From: Pseudoscleropodium purum
Lineage: Eukaryota; Streptophyta; Bryopsida; Hypnales; Brachytheciaceae
Direction: 5' to 3'
Length of the DNA stretch: 64,000 bases
Assembly: GCA_963969395.1 (NCBI GenBank)
Contig: OZ017798.1
Span: 434,001 to 498,000 of the forward strand
The translations under genes and the position numbers were made by a program. The notes beneath the pieces were generated by a model, which was given only the letters and a program-made list of their open reading frames with translations, searched no databases and was not told the origin of the DNA. Below, in pieces: positions 23,857 to 38,537 of this stretch (its first letter is position 1; each line of letters starts with the position of its first letter).

Positions 23857-24338
23857 TTGGCCCATTTTCCGTCATGATTTCATCATGCTTTCGTTTCTCA
23901 TTTTATTTTTGGAATAGGTAATCTATTGTTCAATAAAAAGTAGTGAAGGCTTGTGCCGTTAGCCCAGTTTTCGTCATGATTCCTTGATGCTTTTGTTTTT
24001 CATTTTATTTTTGGAATTGGTAATCTATTGTTTGAAGAAAACTAGTGTAGGCTTGTATTGTTGGACCAATTTTTGTCATGAGTTTGTCATGTTTATGTTT
24101 TTCATTTTATTTTTGGATTAGATCATCTATATTTTATTAAAAATTAGTGTAGGCTTGTGATGTTGATCCAATTTCTGTCATGATTTTGTCATCCTTTTTG
24201 TTCATTTTATTTTTGGAATAATTTATCTATAGTCTAATAAAAACTAGTTTAGCTCTCTATTGTTGGCCTAATTTTGTTCATGATTTAGTCATTCTTTTTT
24301 GTTTTTCATTTTATTTTTGGAATAGCTTATCTCTAGTC
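23857..24338. repeat. minisatellite, about 101-bp unit, 4.8 copies, upstream of the second P450
   Basis: Units start at about 23857, 23958, 24060, 24162 and 24262. Each reads roughly 'gttggcccaatttt(c/t)gtcatgattt', then 'tcattttatttttggaata', then 'ctagtgtaggcttgt'. Spacing is very regular (100-102 bp) despite sequence divergence. The array begins about 100 bp upstream of the P450 start codon on the minus strand. Confidence 0.9.
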
Positions 24339-24892
24339 TTTTTTGTTTGTTTGTTTAAACACATGGACAATTTCCATTGATAGTGAACTAAGGGTTGAGT
24401 CCCTATTGAGAATTTTTTTTTAAATTTTCTTAATAAATCAAAATCAAAACCTACAAAGCAACCAACTTTAAGGCTCTACCTAGCCAATAAAGAACACTAG
24501 AATACCAATTGGGTGGGAACAACAAGGGCATTCAACCTATGAAATAAGATGAGAGACTTTGATCAAGTAGGATGAGAGACTTCAGAGGAGTGAGGCTCTT
24601 TTATCTCTACACTAAATAGTGAAATTAGTTTCCATATGTACACTAATTACTTAGCATTTTACATTATATGAATATGTATTGTTATTGTAGAAGGATGTAG
24701 TAATGTAGGAATCATTTGTGTTGAATGGGTTGGTGCACTGGTTCATGGCCTAAGTTTAGAAAGTGGCATACGCCTCCATATAGATAAGCAATGAGTCATA
24801 AGATAACTTTTTTGGATAAGGCAACCTAATTGTTATGGCAACCAAATTTTACTATTTAGTACAATTTAATTGAAACTACTATATTCATTTAT
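24339..24892. mobile_element. insertion splitting the 101-bp minisatellite
   Basis: Unit 5 of the minisatellite breaks off at about 24338, and a further unit resumes at 24893, so the 0.55 kb between is foreign to the array. One end is T-rich ('tttttgtttgtttgttt'), which could be the A-rich tail of a retroposed sequence lying on the minus strand. No coding sequence is recognised. Confidence 0.4.
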
Positions 24893-24990
24893 CATTGGCC
24901 TTGTTTTCATCATGATTTTGTCATGCTTTTTTTCGTTTTATTTTTGGAATAATTTATTTATAGTCTAATAAAAAATAGTGTAATTTTGAG
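24893..24990. repeat. sixth unit of the 101-bp minisatellite
   Basis: It matches the units at 23857-24338 ('ggccttgttttcatcatgat', 'tatttttggaataatttat', 'agtctaataaaaaatagtgt') but is separated from them by 0.55 kb. Confidence 0.8.
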
Positions 24991-25017
24991 CAGTTGACTT
25001 GGTTTTTGTCTTGATTT

Positions 25018-25315
25018 ATGGAGTGAAAAATAAAAAGTCAAAATTTGGAGATTAACTTTCAATTAATAAAAAATCAAAATTCATGAAATTTGTAACTTAT
25101 GACTCTAGATGTACATTCTTCGCAATAAAAAATGAGACATTTTGACTTTTCACAAAAATTTGTTTTTATATAGAAATTTCATTCAAATAATGATAGGTCT
25201 AAATACAATTTGTTCTAAGTGAAATTACACATGAGGGTAGAATCCCATTTGTTCAAGAACATGTCCAATTTTTTCTTCATAATTTCAATTTCTCAATTTA
25301 TGAGAGCAATTTATA
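25018..25315. repeat. third copy of the palindrome-arm repeat
   Basis: It matches the arms of the palindrome at 27995-28706: shared 'gtgaaaaataaaaagt', 'gactctagatgtacattctt', 'gaaatttcattcaaataat' and, with the left arm only, 'gtgaaattacacatgag'. It stands alone here, without an inverted partner. Confidence 0.75.
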
Positions 25316-25655
25316 TAGTAGACCAATACTCTTGAAAGTCATTGTAGGAAATTAAATCATAAAGAATTAAGGAGATGCATGGAGTTTATAAGTACAAAGA
25401 ATTGCAAATATTGTACTATGTTCGAGTAAGGTTTGTAGGCATTGATAGAACCTAGTGTGGAAGTTTCAGTAGGTGTGGTGTCTACTAGAGCAATGAATGA
25501 CATTGTCTATGGTGAGGTTTTGTAACTAAACGATTACCACCCAAATTGCCAATTTGGGGCAAGTATTATGTTATTCATAGGCATAATATTTTTTTTAAAT
25601 GTTGTAATGACATTTTCCAGTGACCTTTGGGATCAATATTTAAAATGGAATACAT

Positions 25656-26620
25656 TAACCTCCAAATTTTTTGACTATATTTCATCCAAAACGTTCCAGA
25701 ACTAATATTTCTAAAACAAGTACCAAATTTTTAGAAAAAAAAACATTTCTAGACACATATAATTGTAGGATCTTGTAGTATGCTAGTTTGAAAAGATGTG
25801 GAAAAAATTTCAGAAATTTCCACCATATAGATTGTAAGATATTAGCATTTGAATTGAAAAAAATCCTTTTGGGGGCCATACAAAGAATTGGGCAATTGCA
25901 CTTCACAAGATTACATTTGTATGAAAAAATGTCTAAAATGGTAGTGATTTCTGGATTCATCCTTCAAGGTAAGTTGGCTACATGCTTGAAACATTTCAGA
26001 TCATTTGGAATTGTACAATATATAGGGTAAAAATAATAAGTAGAAAGAAGTAGAGAATGATTCAAAATACCAAATTCTTTAAAATTTAGTTATTGAATTA
26101 AAAAATGCCAATCTCAATGGATGTAATGCTGTAATAAAAAATCTACATCATATTATTTTATTTTATTTTCAAAATATTGAAAATTGAGCTAAATAAAGGA
26201 CTTCAAAGTTTATTCTAGAGTAGAAAATTTATAACTATCCGCAAACTAAAACTCCTCATAACTTTCATCTCATTAATCAAAATGGAATTATTAATTCAAA
26301 GCTTTCTATATATTTCAAAAATTCAAGATGTAAATGTAAATCTAGAAAACCAATTCCAAATTTTTATTTCTTAAAAAAACGATTTTAAGAAAAATTATAA
26401 ATTGCCTAGTTTGCTCTCCAAGCAATGAAAACTACATACAATGTAATAATTTTTTAACCATGTAGCCAAAATTTATGAAAATTTTTGGGCCTTAAAGCTA
26501 CTCTTTAAGCATATGTTGTGTAAAAATTTCAAAGGAAAAAAAACTCCGTTTGTAGTGAGTTGCCTAAAATCATTGTGTTACTTCAAAATTTTGTTTGGTC
26601 TTTTATTCTTTTAGGGATTA
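25656..26620 (+). mobile_element. 0.9-kb inverted-repeat-ended element, copy 1
   Basis: It starts TAACCTCCAAA and ends CTTTTAGGGATTA, degenerate versions of the family ends TAACCCCTAAAG / CTTTAGGGGTTA. Internal blocks are shared with the copies at 41915 and 45235 ('gtaggatcttgta', 'gattgtaagatattagc', 'aaacatttcagatcatttgg', 'cataacttt'). The 3' third resembles that of the copy ending at 57897. The open frames in it are family sequence, not a recognised protein. Confidence 0.75.
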
Positions 26621-27994
26621 AGGAAACTTCCCTTCTTTAGTTACTTTGGATGCATTTAGGTTTCTTCACCAAGTTATGACACACGTTGGAGGATTATACA
26701 TTTTGATTGTTGGTGCATTTTGAACGTGTAACAAATAATTAGGATAGCATTGATGATTCTTAGAGGTCAATATAAAGGAGTTTTCTTAAGAAACAATCAA
26801 TTTCTACAATGGCTATCACATGATGCAATTCAAAAAAGCAATCAACATAGAATTGAAAGGCTTGCAATGCAAAGTTGTACTTTCAAAATACAATATTGAA
26901 ATGTGATCTCCATTCTTATGTAGCCTACACAATTCATTGCCCCAAAACAAGACCTAAATGCATGTCATTAGATATTAAAAAGAGTGACGGCTAAAATCCC
27001 TTGAGAACCTTTCTTCTCTTTCTAAACCTTAAAGTCAATCCAAAAATGATAGATGTAATAAGGTATGTTCACTCATACACAACACTAACTCAAGTGGAAC
27101 ACCTATAAGGAAACACTTCTCCATGAACTACAAGATAGAAAACTAAATATTCATTAAAGAAAATGAATATAATTGAAAGGTAAGATTACATACATGAAAG
27201 TATGTACATAATGTTTATTAAATTGGTACACCTATTGAAAATATTTTAAAAAGACATATTTTATTTATATAGTATTTAAAACATGGATGTTGTTATATAG
27301 TTTTAGAATCTTCTTTCAGTTGTAAAAAAACTCCAATAATTCTAATGTATGTTCAATAATGATAACTCTTATGAATCATAATTAGTAAAGATTGTAATTA
27401 TATATACCTTGAATAGTGTGAGATCCCCTCACACTAGAGTTGATCAAAGTTGGGTTGTTAGATTAATTTGGTCTAAGTAATTAGCGAGATTATCTACATG
27501 AATTTTAGAAAAAATATAGGACAAATGTAGACAAAAATAGATGAAAGCTGAATGGCAATTACACTATTTTAGATAGCATGAAAATAATCTAAACCACTTC
27601 ACATGGCTTTTGTGTAAAAAAATAAGAACTTCGGTATTAATGCCTTTATAAAATTGCATTTTGTATCCCAAATTATGTGAGAATTAGTGTTATTACTATG
27701 AGCCTCAATAATTGTGTGCCTTTTCTGTAGTGAAACAAATATCTTTGATTTGTGATTTCAGAAAACATTCAACATTTTCATTTTAGCTCTAAAAAGATGT
27801 AGCCCTAGCATCAAGGTAGTTAGTAAAAGAATTGTCAATTTCAAGATGAATTGGTGTACTCTTTATTTTCAAAGTTTTCTAAGAAAAGTCATTTAATAGA
27901 AAAATTAATTCTTTGTTGTCTTTAGTAGGTTAATTGATTTATGTCAAAACCAACCTTAATATGATATAGTGACTCTTGTAAATAGTGGGCCTTG
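26621..27994. other. AT-rich stretch, nothing recognised
   Basis: No open frame of note, repeat pair or RNA gene was seen in this stretch. Confidence 0.5.
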
Positions 27995-28706
<712 letters not shown>

Positions 28707-31700
28707 AAAGGGATATTTTAAGTGAGCTTTTAAGTATAGTCCTACACATAATATTATAAGTAATGACCTTTAAAGAGATTTTCAGCAAAATTTTACCAAA
28801 AAGAAAAAGTATTTGAGGGCATTTTATTCTCTCCCCTTTTGGAATAAAGTGTATACAATTGGGTTCTAAGTGTCTTTGTTATATCAAACTCCTAATGGAT
28901 GTCTACAACATGCAATCCAGTTGTACCTTTCAAGCAATGGATCTTTATTGTATGTCTAGCTTGAACTTTCCTAATGACAATGGCTAACCAAATCAAACCA
29001 AATTAGTATATAAGACCAAATTTTGGTTACGGCAACCAAAACTTAGGGCAAATGGGGTTAGTCTAGTAGAAAAGTAAAGTAGACTAAATTGTAGGACTTA
29101 TTTTGTCCCTTTTCAAAATGATGAAGAAATCTAATTTTGACCCAAATTCCTAACGGATAATTGCGGATGAAGTTTGGTCCTAAATGTAATGTCTAAAACT
29201 TCTTCTATTGATTTTTAAGATTCTAACTATTGAAATTGAATGAAAATTTTTGAGTTATTTTCTATTTAAAAAATTATATCTAATTTATGACTTTGACTTG
29301 ATTTGATCAACTCTAATTGATTTTCACCCAAATCTAACCTATTTTTGTTTAAAATTTCATTCTATTATAATTTGTTTAATATTCTTTTAATTCTTGAGGT
29401 TAAATTAGTTTTGAAATCTTGAAAATATTAACTTTTAGATTTTCCTCCTAATTTATTCCTTGATTATCTTTTGACTTAATTGATAAATTTTTTAAATGTT
29501 CTTACTGCTTTGGATAATTTGGGATTTTTTTACTTCTAGGATTAATTGGCTTTACTTTTTTAAATTCTACTTCTACTTTTCTTAAAAGATAATTTTTTAA
29601 AATTTTTAACTTCTTCCGTAAATTTTATTTATAGATGAATTTTGATTGTTGACCAATTCATCAAAATTCTTCTATAATTTTTTTTACCATGGAATTTCAA
29701 AATTACTTCTATTTGTATCTTTTGATTTCTATTTTGATTTAAGATTTTAAGATTTTATAAAGATTTTAAGAAATATTCCTTTGGAGGATTTTCTAATTTT
29801 TCATCCACTTCTTACTATTTGTATCCAAGGGAAAATTTTGGTAATTTTTTTAAACTATTGTAATAAAATTCTTTAAAAAATTCTAAGGTAATTTTCCAAC
29901 TACTTTTTGACCTACTAGTTGATTTTTCAATCTACTATGGGTTGATTCTAATCTTAGTTTGAAATTCAAAAGTCAAATTTGAATCTATTGTTTTTGGTGA
30001 AAATGCAAGAAATGTGGTAAAAAATTCAATTACTGACTTCAATATTGCTTTCATTTTCATTGAATGTTGTCACTATGTTTTCAATTGCGCACTCCAACTA
30101 CATCTTTAATGTTTTTGTAGTTTGATGTTGATTTTGTAAACTCCCACCAGAATTGAAGACGTTCCAAGGCTCCATCCTTCAATTGATTCTCTTTTCTTTT
30201 TTCCTTCTACTTCCTTAAATGTTTTGTTTTTTTTAGATATTTTTTGAAAATAAAATCCTATCAAGTCTAATGCTAATTTTTGGCTAATTTACTTGAAATC
30301 AAACAAGACATTAAGACAAAGCTTGTGTAACTTCTTCTAACTAATAGCTAATTCTAGAATCTCTTCAAAAGTTAACTATTTTTTTTTTTTTTTTTTTTTT
30401 CTTGTCTTATAAGCAAAATCCAACTTGTTTGATATTCCCTAATGGATGGTTGTAGTCTGAGTTTTGCCTATTTTCCAAAACCCAGGACTATAGTATAGAG
30501 GTTTCAAAATTTAAGGAAATGGTCAAATAGTCTAATTTTTTGTAGCTAGTAGTCACTTGTAGATTAGAATGAAATGGAATTTACTTCACAATTTGACTAT
30601 GGAACAAGTTTTCAACACTCTTATTCCTTAGGTAAAATTTGGTTGCCGGTCTTTTAAATAATGCTATGGACACATGAAATGTTGTCTTAATCCTGTCTAG
30701 TATTTTAGGGGAGTTTTTCCAACAATTTGTCAAGTTTGACTACAATTTATCATGCACATGATCTACTACTACACCAATTCAAATATAATACTTATAAATA
30801 TATTTATATAATTATGCACAATTCCTTAATTATTGATGATTTGTGTTACTAAGACAATTTGTCTAGTCACTAATTAACTAGTCTCATTACTAGTTAGATG
30901 AGTAGAAAACTAGTCCAGGTCCTACAACAAATTGTCTCTATCTAAGTGGTGGGCATGAGTGTAATGCAATCACCAAGCTTAGAATTAGCTGCACATTCCT
31001 AAGAAATTTGTCAAAATACACAAGTCGCCCCAAGCCAAGAATCATATAAAAGACTCAAAGGCTCCCAACCTTTGCAACTCAAGTTATTTCCTTGACTAGT
31101 TGTCTTACTATCCTAGTATCAGTAATCCACTTGAAGTCTGAATCTCTAATTCAAGACCAATTGGCAATTTATTTGTAAATATCCTTGGTATTGCTCAGTG
31201 AAGACAATTAGTCAGTCAAGGTTCACCAAACCAAGGCTCAATTCTTATACTCCAAATCACAAACGGGAAATGACTATTTAAATGAATTAATCACTAAATC
31301 ACTTCAATGTTTCAAACTAAGCCTTTGACAATTTGTTTATCCCTTCCAATTATGTCTATTCAAGATCATAAGTCAATTTGTTAAATTTTCCAATCAAAAA
31401 ATGAATTCTTTAACAAATTGAAAATTACATTAAAAGATTCTTGCCTTGTTCACAGTCATGCAATTTAATTCATACTCAACTAATGAATATAAATCGCTCA
31501 ATTGCTCACATACATAAATCAAAGTAAAGCAAACATTCAAGTTTCCCTTGAATTAATCAATGAAAATTTGTCTACAATCAGCTAGTCCTTCTCTATATTT
31601 GTCAATATTACAAATTAATACACACATAAACACAACAATTAGTGTTACTAAAATGCAATTCAAAAATTCGTGAATCATCCAATTTCCAATTGTTTTCAAT

Positions 31701-33500
31701 ACTTAACACTTTCACACACAAAGTGTTTATCTTTTACTCATAAAAAACCCATAGATTTAATTATTTCAACTCTAGCACATATATAATTCAAATTTGATTT
31801 TTTTTATAATCATTTCTGCACAACTGTGGTAATGACAAATTGTCTACGGGAACGTTTACACCAACTCCTAGGGAAGACAACAATAAAGAATGGGAACAAG
31901 TTACAAAACATGATTAGTAGCAATTTTTCACTTTAGCATCCAGCTAACACGCAGGCAAGGCCGGCAACGTAACAACAGTTGCAGGAAAAGGGCATAGTGT
32001 TCATACTTACATCTATAAGGATGTGAAATTAGGTGGCACTAGCGTAGGAACAAAGGAGCAAGAACGCCATGGTTGCACCGACCAATATTGTTACGAGAGT
32101 TGTAGAAAACGTTTGTCGATGCAACAGCTACCGCTAAGTGGGAGATTGTGCAATTTTCTTCTTCAATCAACAAGCTATGTGTTGCAAGGGCAAGGGACGT
32201 GACTTGTAGGAGGTGAGGTTGTGGAATAGAAAATTTGTAAAACTGGCTGTATTACTTCGTCAATAACCATGCTATAGCTGTTTGAGGGTTAATCAAATCC
32301 AGAAGTTTGAGGGAGTTACTGTAGAGGGTGCTTTGATCAACACGAGGATGTGTAAGCTGAGAAAATCGCTTGCAAGAATTGGTGAGGGCGGAAAGAAGAT
32401 TTGTAGGGCCTAAAAAAATTGTACATCAAACGGTTCAACAATTTGCATTATTCAGGTGAGCTTCAATTGAAAGTGTCACCTCTATCGTCAAGTTGTTTTA
32501 GGAAATTGAAGTGAACTAGGTACCTTTACTTTGTAGGGCATGGCTTGAATTCTAGGTTTGAAGCGCTCATGTCTGTTGACGTTGCAAGGAAGACAAACAG
32601 CTAGGAAATCGTGCAAAAGGGGATGCGATGTCAACAATGAGCGAGATGTATTATTGTACTTCAAACTTCTCATGAAATTTAAGGACAAAATTCATGTTCA
32701 TAATGGTTCAAGCACGGGAATTCATATTCCTAATGGTTAGCCATGACATTGAAGTTGAGATCGAACACCGGTCCACAATAACGTACTTGATGTTCTTGTG
32801 GACATTGATATACTTCAATTAGACAATTGCTTTGATTGCTAATGGCCTTGCATTTCCAAATGAAGAAGACAAACCAAACTTCGCGTAATTGTGAAAAAAC
32901 AAAAATTCAATGTCGTATGTGCTAATGATAAAAGATCATTATTGTCAATACTTGCAATACCGTGAACATGAGTCATTCTTTCTTTTCTTTGTGGTATAGA
33001 GATTCTCTACTACGATTTCAACAACGATCGCAGCTTGTACTGTAAATAACTGAAGCTTGTGACATTTGTAAGGATTCGCCTCTAATTTGCAAGTTACCAC
33101 CACTATTCAATTTCTCTACTATACAATATGTTGTCCCTCATTTGCATAGCATGGTCGGAGACAATGCTCCTTCAATACGGACATTTCAAAAAAATATTAA
33201 GTGTCGTCCTAAATTAATCGCCTTCACAAAGTCCTATTATCGTAAAGTAGTCCTATTACTGGCAAATCTTTGAATTCTACAGATTTTTATTTTTTTCAAG
33301 TACCGCAGTTGAGGACTCTAGCTTTCCATTTTTGTGACGTTGCAAAGGAGGTAACAACGTTGTTTTGTTATATCTTATAGGAGACTAGCTAGGCTCGGCA
33401 TTTTCAAACTTACTTTTGTTTGTACAATGTCGTGTTGCAAATATAGACATTATATATATATTCATATTATTTAAATAGGTTTGAATGTTTGTAACATTAT
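28707..33500. other. AT-rich stretch, no gene recognised
   Basis: The first two kilobases are extremely AT-rich. A run of about 22 T lies at 30379-30400. From about 31900 to 33400 the composition is more balanced and short open frames occur on both strands (32488-32740), but no motif or family is recognisable. Confidence 0.45.
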
Positions 33501-33509
33501 ACAAAAGAT

Positions 33510-33862
33510 GACGTCATTTGAGGTGACTTTAAGGTGACGCCTTCTCTTTGTCGTTATAAGCAACTATATAAAAAATGATTAACTTGGAAGTTTCATCTCA
33601 TTTGATATTCTTCTTCTTTATTTTTTATTTATATTATACTATGTCAAACTGAAAGGTTTTTTTGAGTCTTAAAATGAAGAATTTGAATTGGAACGTGAGT
33701 TAAAATTTTTTTTATCGCAACTGCCGGATCAGTCACAATTGCTACTGGATTTTTCATTGCTACATAGGCAATTGAAAGATGAAGTTGGGCTATCTTGACC
33801 ACTGAAACAACCTTGTATGGAGAAATAATGGCATAATAATCTTCAACGTGACACTTAGACAT
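33510..33862 (-). repeat. dispersed repeat or decayed gene fragment, copy A
   Basis: On the minus strand it shares a collinear series with 46650-47085: a block around 'gtggtcaa', 'agtccagttgc' / 'atccagtagc', 'aattcaaa', and the end 'ttaaagtcac(t/c)tcaaat' followed by 'gtcatc'. This copy has a 72-codon open frame (33862-33644, minus); the other has a stop within it. The protein is not recognised. Confidence 0.5.
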
Positions 33863-36800
33863 TGGTAATTTTGTTGCAAGTTGAATGTGTTGAACCTGGC
33901 AGTCGTGAAGTCACATTTGAAAGATATTTTGAAAGTTTAAACAATGAGCAATATTATTGCATGGTGAGACCTATTGAAAAGATTTATGGTCACCAATGAT
34001 GATTACAAGAACCAATCAATCCTTTAACTAAGGCAAATCATGTCGATTATGTTGCTACTACCGTCAAACGCATTCTCAAATTCTCGCAGATAGAGGGATA
34101 TTTCAATTAGAGTTCTAGTTTTTTTTACTTTTATTAGATAAATGTTGGATTTTAGTTCTTCATTTCATAATTGGAGTGATTTTCTACAATAATTTTGTAT
34201 TTATAAAATTGTATGAGGGAAATATTCAAATAGTTTGCATTCTAAGTGAACTTGAGGTGAATTTTTTTCAAAGATAAAAATAAAGAGATAATTGTGGGGT
34301 CAAATAAGTACTCAATTATTGATATTGTAGCTTTAAGAGTAAGTTAGGGATTGATCCTACTTGTTTGTGTTAATAGAGTAAAAATAAGGTAGAGAAAAAT
34401 GTGGATACTATTCGTCTTCTTTTTCATTGTAAGTTTAGGGAAAACCCTAACATTTGAAGGCCCATTGTATTATGAGTTTAAAGAAGTTTAGAATGAAATT
34501 TAGAGGAGTTGTATATCATGGTGTGCAGTTTTTAAATTGATCTCAATTACTTAATTTGGAGTTGTGAATCAAAAATTGTACTAGTTTGAATGGAGGGAGG
34601 TTTATTGCCTTTGAAATTAAAAGGCAGAGACTTTGATCGGCCATAAAAAATAGATAGGTTTTGGACTTGCAATGAGATTTGGAAGGAATTTAGAAAATTG
34701 TGTTAACTTTCTATAAAGATATCACTCATTCTATTTGTAATTTGTAGGAGTAAATTGTGAGTGTGGAAGTAAAAAAAGGTATGTTGTTCTTCTTTTCTTA
34801 AGGCCAAAATTTTAAATGGCTATAGAAGTTAGATAAAGTTTTATAATTACTTGAAATTTGAAAGAAAAGTAGAATTTTGTATTAGATTTTCAAAAGACTA
34901 TCACTCACTTCATTTGAATTTGTGAAGCAATGGTGACACTCATCCAAAGTTCAACTTTAGAATTGGAGATTGAAATTGAAGATTGGAGAAAATTTTGAAG
35001 ACTTGTATGTATGTGTAGCTTATAGCTTTGTAAAATTTGTCGTTGCAGGAGACTTGAATTAAACTAATGTTAACCTCATTTTGTATCATGAGTATTGAAG
35101 TGGAAATAATTACTTACATAGTCAAAACTGGGTGACGAAATGGAGTTAATGGCCTATATAGTTGAGATTTGTATGTTTTCATAATGAAGCTTGATTCTTA
35201 AAGATAATCACTAGAAGTTTGAAAGTTTAAGAGCTAATTTTTTGAACGATTCAACTCATGGGCTGGTCGTTCTGTTTTACTCATCCAAAGTTGTAGGATC
35301 TTATTACATCTTAAACCTTATAGCCATTTAGAGTCAGTCAATACAAGATAAGTCAACAAGTAGCAATTCGACAACGGCTTAAAAGATTCAACGTTTAAGT
35401 TCAAAGGTTCAACATGACTAAAACTTTCGGTTTTGAACCATAATAATTTAGTAGGTGAATTTGTTGTGACGAACTCACTCATATTTATCTTCTTTATTAT
35501 TTTGTTGATTGTTAGTAGGGTGAATATACAAGTGATGAGTTCACTTTTTTTTTATCATTTTACAACTTCCTTCATTTTCAAGCCATTTCTAGTCGCACCC
35601 AAAATCTCTATGATTTTCTAAGGCAAACGCTCTCAATACAACAACACTTCTTCTTTGTCAAAATTGTCATTGCCAAGTATCATTTGCTTTAATAGTAGAT
35701 GTGAACGTACATTACGACTTACTTTTTCTTATTTGTTAGCTAAGCAATTTAAGATCCAAACACTTTTACAGTATCATTGTAAAGAAATATATTGATTACA
35801 TTTATCTCAACAATTTGTCTTTCAAAATTCCTTACAACCTAACACTTTTGAACAATTGATTTACTATTGATTTCCACGTAATTTTTCCAACTATATATTC
35901 TAATTCAAGTATATTGACAACTAGTCCTTCAATTATATAAGCAATTTTGCAATAAAAAACAATTAATTATGAATCAACTTACCAAGTTTAATTTAATCTT
36001 TGTTGGTACTTCACAATCCTGCACCAATCGGATTTCTGCTTGCAATCCACAAACGATTCATTTGCCTAGTGTTTCCAAATCCTCTTTTGACAATTTGTTT
36101 TAGAACAAGTAACCATGTATGGAACTAAATTGAAAATTAATTATAAACATCGCTATTCACGAAACTCTAAAATTTGCTATCAAAATTCTATGGTAGTCTT
36201 TGCAATTCAATTGATTTAAATCATTCATGCAATTCACCTAACAATTAATCATACAAAGATTATTTTTCATACAGCTCATTCACAACAACCAACCAAATTG
36301 TCCAAACAAAATTAAGCACACACAAAAAACTCTTTACAACTTGTCACAACTACATACTTGTACATGTAGTGAATGAATCCAAAATCAACTAGTCAAATTG
36401 TTACAATCACACAACCAACTAATCCAATCACTAGATTACTTCCACAAATTTCAACACAATTAGATCCAACACTAGATCAATAACAATACACAAAATCACT
36501 CAAGGCAAGTAATAAATAACTCCCTTCTTCATTACTAAAGACAATTAGTCAAAATTGAAAAATCTAATGCGTTCACAATGGTGCATGTGTAAATTGAAAT
36601 TCTTCCTTCTCTCCAAATTCTCTCCAAGTACTAATGGCAAACTTCTATATGAATGTTTTCTTTACAACTGTGAGTTTGTGTGTATGCTTGAGAACTTGAG
36701 ATAGTACTGGTGCTATTGGAATTTGTTGTAGACAATTGAAACATGGCTCCAAAATTTTGTAATATGCTTGGACTATGGAGAAATTGATGAGCTGGATCTG

Positions 36801-38537
36801 ATCACTTTTTGGATTGTAAACTCCAATTGGGGACTCCAAACTTTGGACTGCCTGAAAAGAGATAAATTGATGAAGTGGACCTAGTGTAGATTAACCCGGG
36901 CACTAATCAGAAATTTACCACCCAAGTAATAGTTTAAAAGTTCGTTCCTAAGGAGGCTTAATGTAATAGGCTTACTTCTAAATATTTTAGTTAATAGCCA
37001 TTGCAATTATAGGAATAAATAGGAAATAATGTTCCTTAACCACATCACAAATATTTTTCTCACACGAAAATACTAATTGCTAAATTTGTCACTCCCCTCT
37101 TAAAGGCCACAAAGGTTAAGAAATCTCCCAAATAAAAATTATCTTTTTAAACTTTAATCTTTAATCCTTTTTATTCTTTCAGCTTTTCATCATACAACTC
37201 GGATATTCAGCCAACCAAATCAAATCACAATCTTTCTTCAACTCAGGCCAAGCCCCACAAGTACAACTTGGAAAAGATCACTTTTCCACCAAATTAATTT
37301 TGTCTTCCAACTTGTAAACAGCCTTTTCTACCAACTTGGGCTTTACAACTTCCGAATTACAACTCAGTTGAATAAAACTATTGGATTGACAGATATTATA
37401 TCTTCCATTGTCAACAAGTAAGTTTTAAAATCTCAGAACTTCACACATAAGCAAAACCAAATTGGAAACTAGACATAGCAACACTCAGGGTCATCAACTC
37501 CAATTAGGATTGTGAAAATTGACAACCACCATGCAATTCCAATTTGAAATAACATTCTCATAGCTAGTTCAAAATAATTATAATATAACTTTAATTTCTT
37601 TCACCACTCAAATAAGGCACTCAACACTCAACTTTGCTCACTAGTCCAACTTGGGATTTAGACATACATTACTATAGCGACACTAATATTCCAACTTGGA
37701 TTTTCAACAAATAATTAATTAATTTGATATGCTTCCATAAATAAAACATCCAATTAGGAATGCACTAAGCACACCATCACACCATCATAATTTTTCAAAT
37801 CGGCACTTCAAATATTTTTAAGACTCCCACATCCACAACATCCAAAATCGATAACTCCATCTCTCATTAGCATAAACACACATAGACAAATACCAATTTA
37901 ATTGCAAGATATTTTTTTATTTTCGAATTGGTGATCAAATCAACAACACAAGTTTATCAGTTAAGCTTCTTCAACTAGTCTCTCATTAAAAATATTATAA
38001 TCTGATCATTCTACTTCTAATCACTGGCTCAAACTGGCCTAAACTAAACACCCAATTGATATCTTCAATCCGCACCACTAATACTCTAAGTTCAGAATCT
38101 AAAAATTCAACAATTTGCTTCAACTATTTTGCTCTGCACTATTTTGCTCTGCACGTCTGCAGCCCATCAACGAGCATGTGCATCAAGTTCTCAAGTTGAC
38201 GCAAGAAAACTTAGAATTGACACAATGCGATAAATGAGTTACATCTCCCAAGTTAACGCAAACCATGAACTTACTCTAAGCGTGAAAATTGGCGATACTT
38301 AAGCCCTAAAGCACTGAGGACTCATGGTCCATTCAATGCAAATTATGAAAAACCAAGAACTCAGATGCGACCATATTTGATCGGTCCCCCGAATTAGCGA
38401 GCAACATTGCATGTGTTGATCAAAAATTACTTCAAATTGAACATGAGAAAGCCCCCAATCATATAAACTACTCAAAATTGCTAAAAAGCATGAGGTCCAA
38501 TTTGGGGTGAAATCTTCAATGTCCTACGAGAACGTAC
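33863..38537. other. AT-rich stretch, no gene recognised
   Basis: Only short unconvincing open frames are seen (for example 36645-36839, minus). A 15-bp direct repeat 'ctattttgctctgca' lies at about 38125-38155. The missing downstream exons of the decarboxylase at 38538-39635 should lie here if its introns are short. I looked for the lysine-loop region and the exon that normally follows LPESAP and did not find them. Confidence 0.45.

Noticed and set aside
23756..23875. Upstream ATG extending the second P450 by 40 residues
   Set aside because: The extension is not conserved in the first gene, where an in-frame TGA directly precedes the ATG; the MAPNTS start is shared.
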